From DAOMOD01 sp035444205 (GTDB lineage Bacteria > Pseudomonadota > Gammaproteobacteria > Xanthomonadales > BPKI01): DNA of 19,758 nucleotides. The DNA lies in assembly GCA_035444205.1 (NCBI GenBank), contig DAOMOD010000067.1:1-19758 (forward strand). Reading direction: 5' to 3'. The notes beneath the pieces are model-generated. The model was not told the DNA's origin. It saw only the letters and a program-made list of their open reading frames with translations, and did not search any database. Positions 14,598 to 19,758 of this stretch are shown here, piece by piece; the first letter of the stretch is position 1, and every line of letters starts with the position of its first letter. Position numbers and translations under genes: made by a program.

Positions 14598-16290
14598 ATG
14601 AGCGGGTTTGAGTGCTATCGGTTCGGCCCCTTCCTCCTCGATTCGCGGCGTTGGCACCTGACCAACGGCGAGGAGCAGATTGTGCTCCAGCCGAAGGTCT
14701 TCAAGACCTTGCGCTATCTTCTGCTGCACGCAGGCGAGGTGATGACGAGGGAGCAACTGCTGGCCGATCTCTGGCCCGGTGTGTTCGTTACCGAGGACGT
14801 GCTGACCCGCTGCATCCGGCAACTGCGCCGAGCCCTGGGCGACGATGCCAAAGATGCCCGCTACATCCGCACCGTGCCACGAGTCGGCTACGCCTTCATC
14901 GCCACCGTCAAACCGGTCGCCTCTACCAGTACCGCCCCGCGCCACGCGCTGGCGATCATGCCGTTCACATCCGGGACCACCGATACACGGGACCAGGCTC
15001 TTGAGCAGGGCTTCGTGGATGGGCTGATTTCCCGGTTGGGCGCGCTGCAGGGACTGGTCGTGCGCCCACTTTCGGCAGTGCGCGGCGAACCTGGGAAGGA
15101 CACACTCGACATCGCGCGCGCGCAGCACGTGGACACTGCGATCGAAGGCAGCATCCATGAGAGTGATGGCCGGCTGCACGTCAGCATTCGTGCGCTGCGG
15201 GTCGCCGATGCGCACACACTGATGTCGGACTCGTTCGTCGTCCCGGTCGAGGATCTCCAGGCGATTCAGCAGACCATCGGGCACCGGGTCGCCCGGATGC
15301 TGGAAATCGATCTTTCCCCGCGCGAGTCGCAGCGGCTCGACCACCGACAATCCCGGCGCCTACCGCTGCTACCTGCTCGGCCGCCTGCATGCCGGCTGTC
15401 ACACCCCGGACGACGACCGACGCAGCATCGCACTGTTCCAGCAGGCGATCACGCACGACCCCGGTTGCGCCCTTGCCTGGGGTGCGCTGGCCGATGCCCA
15501 CGCCCAGCTTGGCACCCTGGGCAACGACCCGGAGCAGTTCGAGATCGCACGCAGCCACGCCCTGCGTGGGCTTTCACTCCAGCCCGACCTGGTGCCCGCA
15601 TTGACGACGCTGGGGACGATCGCCTGGAATTGCGACTTCAACTGGGCAGCGGCCGAGGATTACTTCCGTCAGGCGCTGGAGGCCGGCCCTGGTCACGCCG
15701 AGGCCCATCTCGCCTTCTCGGACTTCTGCTGCTACCAGCGGCGATACGATGCAGCCATCGACGCTGCCTGCCGCGCTCTGGAGATCGACCCGAACTCCGC
15801 ATGGATCAATGCCCTGCTGGCCCAGGCACTGCATATGGCGGGACTGCACCATGAGGCCATCACTCAGGCGCGCAACGCGCTGGAGATCGCGCCCGGGTTC
15901 CCTTTCGCCCACCTCTTTGCGGGCGCCGCGGCGCTGATGCTCCACCGCCACGAAGAAGGCATCCTCCACCTCGAGCAGGCCTGCGCGCACTCCTCCCGCG
16001 TCGATTTCGTCGCCGGCGCCGGCTGCGCCTATGGCTTGGCTGGAAAGCCGGACCAGGCACGGCGCATCCTGCACCAGTTGCAACATGGCGAAGCGCCTGT
16101 ACCGGCGATAGCGCTCGCCATGCTGCACCTGGGTCTGGGCGACCACGGACGGGCGCTCGACATGCTTGAACAGGCCTACGCCCAGCGCGACTGGCACGTA
16201 CTCCTGCTGCATGCCGAGCCCCTGTTCCGCCCGTTGCGCCGGCATCCGCGCGCGATCGCACTTCTCGAGCGCCTGCAACTGCCGGATTGA
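14598..16290 (+). pseudogene. Winged-helix (OmpR/CadC-type) and TPR regulator, frameshifted
   Basis: One gene is split over two frames. Residues 1-105 form an OmpR/CadC-type DNA-binding domain (FGPFLLDSRRW, QPKVFKTLRYLLLHAGEVMTREQLL, YIRTVPRVGYAFI). Residues 115-235 are a TolB/FlgO-like segment (ALAIMPF, GFVDGLISRL, VDTAIEGSI). Near residue 245-250 (about 15336-15350) the coding frame moves by one base. It continues as TDNPGAYRCYLLGRLHAG and then about seven TPR-like helices to a stop at 16288-16290. Removing one base gives a 563-residue protein. The length, order and lack of other lesions suggest a sequencing error or a very recent mutation. There is no membrane helix after the HTH, unlike CadC. 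AGGA lies 7 bases before the ATG. The effector is unknown. Confidence 0.82.
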
Positions 16291-16308
16291 GGGTGTGGGG
16301 AAGCCCGG

Positions 16309-16755
16309 CTACTGCCGCAAGCCCATCACATCGCCGCCGAACTCGAAGAACACGTTGCCCAGCGGATCCATGAACTGGGTGTGGAAGCGGCCATGCAGCT
16401 CCTGCCCTCCGGCTTGCAGGGAAAGCACGGCGGTAACCACGTAACGGCTTCCACTGCCATCGAGGAAGCCGGTGAAGGTGACTGCGTACCGCCTGCCCGC
16501 CAGCCGTTCCCAGCCGCCCACGGCCGTTCCAATACCCGGATCGACATTGATGACCTGACCGTCCCCGGACAATGAAGCCAGGTTGTTGAAGGGAGGCAGT
16601 CCGGTGGCCGGGTCCGGAATGCCGTGCACCAGCCAGTATCCCGCCACCTGGTTGCCTGCGGCCTGCGCCGGCAACGGAACCGACCACACTGCAAGTCCGA
16701 CGACCAGCAGACCCAGGACTGCCGTCGCCCTCAGTATCGAATTGTGCGTACTCAT
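16309..16755 (-). CDS. Small secreted beta-barrel-like protein, unknown function
   Basis: This 148-residue protein has a signal peptide (hydrophobic core about 12-25, cleavage near AQA, residue 32). The mature domain of about 115 residues is rich in alternating strands: VAGYWLVHGIPD, FNNLASLSGDGQVINVD, GGWERLAGRRYAVTFTGFL, YVVTAVLSL, GQELHGRFHTQFMDP and FEFGGDVMGLR. The G-x-W near the start and the paired strands resemble lipocalin-like small barrels, but I cannot place the family. AGGAG lies 9 bases before the ATG. The gene converges on the winged-helix/TPR regulator (18 bases apart), and its upstream region carries a hairpin and four 11-bp direct repeats, so it may be tightly regulated. Confidence 0.78.
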   Translation of the reverse strand: MSTHNSILRATAVLGLLVVGLAVWSVPLPAQAAGNQVAGYWLVHGIPDPATGLPPFNNLASLSGDGQVINVDPGIGTAVGGWERLAGRRYAVTFTGFLDGSGSRYVVTAVLSLQAGGQELHGRFHTQFMDPLGNVFFEFGGDVMGLRQ

Positions 16756-16773
16756 GTTCGTGTTCTCCTGGCA

Positions 16774-16789
16774 TGGGGGTGCGCCCCCA
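16774..16789. promoter_or_regulatory. Hairpin in the leader of the small secreted protein
   Basis: TGGGGGTGCGCCCCCA forms a 6-bp stem with a 4-base loop. It ends 4 bases upstream of the AGGAG ribosome site (16765-16769) on the minus strand. It could stabilise the leader or tune translation. A role is inference. Confidence 0.4.
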
Positions 16790-16844
16790 GGCGGGTCCGG
16801 TATCGAACCTGCTTCAGGGGACGTCGCCAGAAGCTAGACCGGGA

Positions 16845-16888
16845 CCTCGATCATGTCCTGATCGCTCGCTGATCATTTCCTGATCCGT
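16845..16888. promoter_or_regulatory. Four tandem 11-bp direct repeats around GATC
   Basis: GATC occurs at 16849, 16860, 16871 and 16882, exactly 11 bp apart. Three copies extend to CTGATC (16858, 16869, 16880), and copies 2 and 4 share TCCTGATC. An 11-bp head-to-tail period is what PhoB/OmpR-type winged-helix proteins recognise. The array lies about 90-135 bases upstream of the small secreted protein's ATG. A winged-helix regulator gene is next door at 14598-16290. Confidence 0.6.
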
Positions 16889-16905
16889 GCGACGCAGCCC
16901 TTCCG

Positions 16906-16924
16906 TATCCCGGGTCCCGACTCC
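16906..16924. repeat. Heptamer-type repeat after the patatin gene
   Basis: On the minus strand this reads GGAGTCGGGACCCGGGATA, directly adjoining the stop of the patatin gene. It has the same GGGANYC-type units as 645-665 and 8945-8962. Confidence 0.55.
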
Positions 16925-18688
16925 TCAAGCCGGACACCCGGTCTCCCGCAGCCCGTCCAATTCACCCTTGTCGATGGCCTCTGCGGCATGTCGATAACCA
17001 AGCTCGACCACCTTGTCGAAGGCGCGCCAGCCAAGCAGATCGACCGAATCCACCGGCGGCCTCAGCATCACGTCGCACAGGGTGCGGTTCTGGCCGGCGG
17101 CGAGTTCGCTGTTGACCATGCCAGCGCGCAGCAGGATGCGGCCGATGTCGTTGCGTCGCTTGCCGGAATACCACTGCACGATCATGCGCCATAGCGGCGG
17201 CAGTTCGGTTTCGTTCCAACCGGCCTTGAGGCTGAAGTGTCCGGCCACTTCGCAGCCGAGCACGCGCCCGGGATCGAATCCAAGCATCGGATGCACCGGC
17301 AGGTTGTCGATCACGCCGCCATCGACCAGCAGCTCGCCCTCGTGCAGCACCGGCGGCAGCAGGCCGGGGATGGCGCAGGAAGCACGCAGCCAGCGCCATA
17401 ATCGGCCCTGGTCGTGCACGCGCGTCGCTCCGGCGCTCAGGCTGGTGGAGACGCAGAAGTAGGGCAGCAGAAGGTCCTCGATATCGGTGTCGCCGAACTC
17501 GCGGCGCAGCCTGGCCGAGACACGGCTGCCGCGCGTCAACGCCACGAAGGGAAAGGTGTAGTCGCCGAGCGGATTGCCCTCGACGAAGCTGCGGCGGAAG
17601 CGCACGGCCAGTTCATCGTCATCCCAACCCATGGCCACGCCGGCGGCGACGATGGCACCGAGGCTGGTGCCGCCGATCGCATCGATGGCGAACCCGGCCT
17701 CGCGCAGGGCGCGGATCATGCCCACATGCGCGAACCCACGCGCACCACCGCCGGACAGTACCAGGCCGAGGCCGCGCCGCGCGATCAGACGTGCCAGGCG
17801 TGCGATGTCGGCGCCACCGCGCACATGGTGGTGGCGGTCCACGTCGGCCAGACCCTGCCAGCGTGCTGCAGCGCCGGGCAGCACCGTATCGTCCTGCAGC
17901 AGCACCAGATGGCGAGGCCGATCGCGGCTGCGCGGCGGCGTCGCCAGCGCGCGGCCTTCGAATCCGGCCCGCGCCAGGAACAGCACCAGATCGGCCTGAC
18001 GCAGGCTGAACTCGCGCCAGTCGTCGATACGTGGGCCGGCCGGGTACAGCACGAAGCGGTGCTCGCCTTCCAGGGCGCTGAACCAGGCGGTGGGCTCCGC
18101 GGCATCGCGGTCGGCGTCGAGTACGCGTACGCTGCAACCCACCGCCAGTGCCTTGCCCAGGTCCTCGGCGAAGCGCTGTGCGTCGAGTCCCTCGTGCAGG
18201 GCCAGCACGGCCACCGTATGCGGCGCACCGCGATGTTCGCGAGCGGCCTGTTCCAGGCGCGCGATCAAGCCGCGCGCCATGCGCAGCAGCGATCGCGGGT
18301 GGGTGCGCACCAGCGCATCGAAGGCCTGGCGTGAGAGTTTGAGCAATTCCGAATCGCGCAGGGCGCGCACCGTGCCCATGCGCGGTCGGTCGGCGATCAG
18401 GGCCATCTCGCCCACCACTTCGCCCACGCCAACGCGACCGATCAGCGCCTCGCGTCCATCCTCGGGGCGATATACCCCCAGCCCGCCATTCAGCACCACG
18501 TACAGTGCCTCCGGCGCATCGCCGTGCGCGAACAGCATGTCGCCGCCGGGCAGCGACAGCAGCGAGAACTCCGCCATCAAGTCGTTCAGCGCGGCGCCGT
18601 CCATGCCGCTGAACAGAGCCAGTTCGGACAGGCGGCGACGCGACAGCTCGCTGATGGGCCGGGTCATGGCGGCAAGGGTACCGCTCAT
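16925..18688 (-). CDS. Cyclic-nucleotide-binding/patatin-like phospholipase (NTE family)
   Basis: This 587-residue protein has three parts. Residues 15-150 form a cNMP-binding domain (LFSGMD, GVGEVVGEMALIADRPRMGTVRA). Residues 155-300 form a degenerate nucleotide-binding-like region (VAVLALHEGLDAQRFAEDLGKAL, QADLVLFLARA). Residues 306-500 are a patatin domain. The patatin site is complete: oxyanion loop GGGARG (313-318), nucleophile S342 in GTSLG, and D456 in DGG. The family hydrolyses phospholipids or lysophospholipids at the membrane, sometimes under cyclic nucleotide control. The ATG at 18688 was taken, with the ATG at 18667 as the alternative. Neither has a clear ribosome site. The open frame continues far upstream only as antisense to the divergent peptidase gene. 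Confidence 0.9.
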   Translation of the reverse strand: MSGTLAAMTRPISELSRRRLSELALFSGMDGAALNDLMAEFSLLSLPGGDMLFAHGDAPEALYVVLNGGLGVYRPEDGREALIGRVGVGEVVGEMALIADRPRMGTVRALRDSELLKLSRQAFDALVRTHPRSLLRMARGLIARLEQAAREHRGAPHTVAVLALHEGLDAQRFAEDLGKALAVGCSVRVLDADRDAAEPTAWFSALEGEHRFVLYPAGPRIDDWREFSLRQADLVLFLARAGFEGRALATPPRSRDRPRHLVLLQDDTVLPGAAARWQGLADVDRHHHVRGGADIARLARLIARRGLGLVLSGGGARGFAHVGMIRALREAGFAIDAIGGTSLGAIVAAGVAMGWDDDELAVRFRRSFVEGNPLGDYTFPFVALTRGSRVSARLRREFGDTDIEDLLLPYFCVSTSLSAGATRVHDQGRLWRWLRASCAIPGLLPPVLHEGELLVDGGVIDNLPVHPMLGFDPGRVLGCEVAGHFSLKAGWNETELPPLWRMIVQWYSGKRRNDIGRILLRAGMVNSELAAGQNRTLCDVMLRPPVDSVDLLGWRAFDKVVELGYRHAAEAIDKGELDGLRETGCPA

Positions 18689-18799
18689 TCCGGTTCGCGC
18701 CCATGCCGGGCCGCGGCGGAATTGCCGATTCGCCGCCTGTCCCTTGATTTCCGCGCGCACGCACGCATCCTTGTCTGCCCTGTCAGGCCCCTCGCACGC

Positions 18800-19758
18800 A
18801 TGCCCGTCTCCCTGCCTTCCTTCTCCGACATCCGTGCCGAAGACGTGCTGTCGCGCGTCGAAACCGAGCTGGCCGACTTCCATGCCGCCGTCGAGACGCT
18901 GCTGGCGGATCCCAACGCGCGCGATTTCGAGCGATTGCTGGCGCCCCTTGAGCGCCGTGAAGCACAGCTCACCGCCTTGTGGCAGCCGGTCTCCCATCTT
19001 GCCGCCATGCGCAAGGACGAGGCCCTGCGCGCGGCGCACGATGCGGCGCTGGAACGCATCACCGACCATGGCACGGCGATGATGCAGAACCGTGCGCTGT
19101 ACGAGGCGGTCCAGACGCTTGCCGACACTTCGGCCCAAGCCGTGCTGGATACCGCGCAGCGGCGCCTGGTCGACAACATGCTGCGCGATTTCCGGCTGTC
19201 GGGGGTGGCACTCGAGGGCGAGGCACGTGAGCGCTTCCGCGCCATCGCCAACCGTCTCGCCGTGCTCGGCAGCGAATTCGAACAGGCACTGACCGATGCT
19301 ACCGACGCTTGGCACCTCGACGTTCCGGCCGAGCGGGTGGAAGGCATGCCCCCTTCGGCGCTCGCGGTACTGCGTCAGGGCGCGCGTGACGCCGGCATCG
19401 ACGGCTACCGTGTCACCCTGCATGGTCCCAGCGTGCAGGCGGTGCTGTGCTTCTGCCCGGATCGTGCCCTTCGCGCCGAGCTTTACCACGCCTACCACAC
19501 GCGTGCTTCCGACCAGGGACCGCACGCAGCGCGATTCGACAACGGCGATCGCATGGCCGAAATCCTGGCGCTGCGTCACGAGGCGGCGCTGCTGCTCGGC
19601 TTCGACAGCGCCGCGCACGAGTCGCTGGCCACCAAGATGGCGCGCCAGCCGCATGAAGTGCTCGATTTCCTGCGCGACCTGGTGGCGCGCTGGACGTTCC
19701 TCGGCGGCATCGGCAGCGGCTGGCTCTGCGACCACGCGCCGCAGGGCGGCATGATCGA
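18800..19758 (+). CDS. prlC: M3-family oligopeptidase A (partial, N-terminal part)
   Basis: The frame is open from ATG 18800 to the right edge, about 319 codons. It matches the N-terminal half of PrlC/OpdA-type oligopeptidases: LPSFSDIRAEDVLSRVETEL, DFRLSGVALEGEARERFRAIANRLAVLGSEFEQAL, DATDAWHLDVP, GYRVTLHGPSVQAVL, RAELYHAYHTRASD, MAEILALRHEAALLLGF and SLATKMA. These enzymes degrade short peptides in the cytosol. The HExxH zinc site would lie beyond the edge. The gene is divergent from the patatin gene, with 111 bases between starts. The last 25 or so residues (after LVARW) do not follow the family pattern. Confidence 0.88.
   Translation, partial: MPVSLPSFSDIRAEDVLSRVETELADFHAAVETLLADPNARDFERLLAPLERREAQLTALWQPVSHLAAMRKDEALRAAHDAALERITDHGTAMMQNRALYEAVQTLADTSAQAVLDTAQRRLVDNMLRDFRLSGVALEGEARERFRAIANRLAVLGSEFEQALTDATDAWHLDVPAERVEGMPPSALAVLRQGARDAGIDGYRVTLHGPSVQAVLCFCPDRALRAELYHAYHTRASDQGPHAARFDNGDRMAEILALRHEAALLLGFDSAAHESLATKMARQPHEVLDFLRDLVARWTFLGGIGSGWLCDHAPQGGMI

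Noticed and set aside
14448..15350. Upstream extension of the sugar dehydrogenase frame
   Set aside because: It is antisense to the winged-helix regulator. The true protein starts at the signal peptide near 14438-14447.
15356..15854. Continuation of the regulator's first frame after the frameshift
   Set aside because: It is Pro/Arg-rich shadow sequence. The TPR motifs are in the +1 frame over the same bases.
17414..18334. Plus-strand open frame inside the patatin gene
   Set aside because: No hydrophobic or domain pattern. It is a shadow of the cNMP/patatin coding strand.
18689..19735. Upstream extension of the patatin frame over about 1 kb
   Set aside because: It is antisense to the M3 peptidase, which has clear family motifs. 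The extension has no recognisable domain and reflects high GC with few stops.

Overview
This window looks like chromosomal DNA from a high-GC gammaproteobacterium of the Xanthomonadales/Lysobacterales group. The reasons are the codon use, the divergent Lrp-type regulator and phenylalanine 4-monooxygenase, the SLC5-type sensor N-terminus, the ZapE/AcpH/M3 peptidase housekeeping genes, and the many short palindromic repeats between genes. The family-level placement is inference. A run of ten N inside a gene (11453-11462) shows this is a draft assembly. I see no tRNA, rRNA, CRISPR array, integrase, transposase or phage gene.

Layout. 1-595 (minus) is the N-terminal part of a sodium:solute-symporter-like membrane protein, probably a CbrA-type sensor kinase. 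894-1958 (plus) is a CPBP intramembrane protease with an unusual N-terminal extracytoplasmic region. 1974-2483 (minus) is a putative 2H phosphoesterase, divergent from a rhomboid protease (2543-3319, plus). 3320-3669 is a gene-free cluster of dispersed repeats. 3670-4606 (minus) is a two-gene membrane operon: a histidine-rich DUF2306-like protein and an 81-residue two-helix protein. It is divergent from a DesK/DesR-like two-component pair (4754-6531, plus). 6675-7917 (minus) holds an Lrp/AsnC regulator and an aspartyl/asparaginyl beta-hydroxylase-type dioxygenase in one operon, divergent from phhA (8050-8937). The spacer carries two matching 15-bp dyads that look like Lrp operators.

9139-10185 (minus) is a secreted protein of unknown function and 10600-11196 (minus) is ACP phosphodiesterase. 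11350-12019 is an alpha/beta hydrolase broken by the N gap, followed closely by zapE (12033-13118). After a repeat-rich spacer come a PQQ-type sugar dehydrogenase (13374-14447, minus) and a winged-helix/TPR regulator with a one-base frameshift (14598-16290, plus). Converging on the regulator is a small secreted barrel-like protein (16309-16755, minus), whose upstream region carries four tandem 11-bp GATC repeats. The window ends with a cNMP/patatin phospholipase (16925-18688, minus) divergent from the start of an M3 oligopeptidase (18800 to the edge).

Most genes are ordinary accessory or housekeeping genes. The best leads are regulatory: the 11-bp repeat array beside the winged-helix regulator, the paired Lrp-like dyads linking a dioxygenase operon to phhA, and an approximately 60-bp dispersed repeat present in inverted copies at 3418-3478 and 13293-13354.
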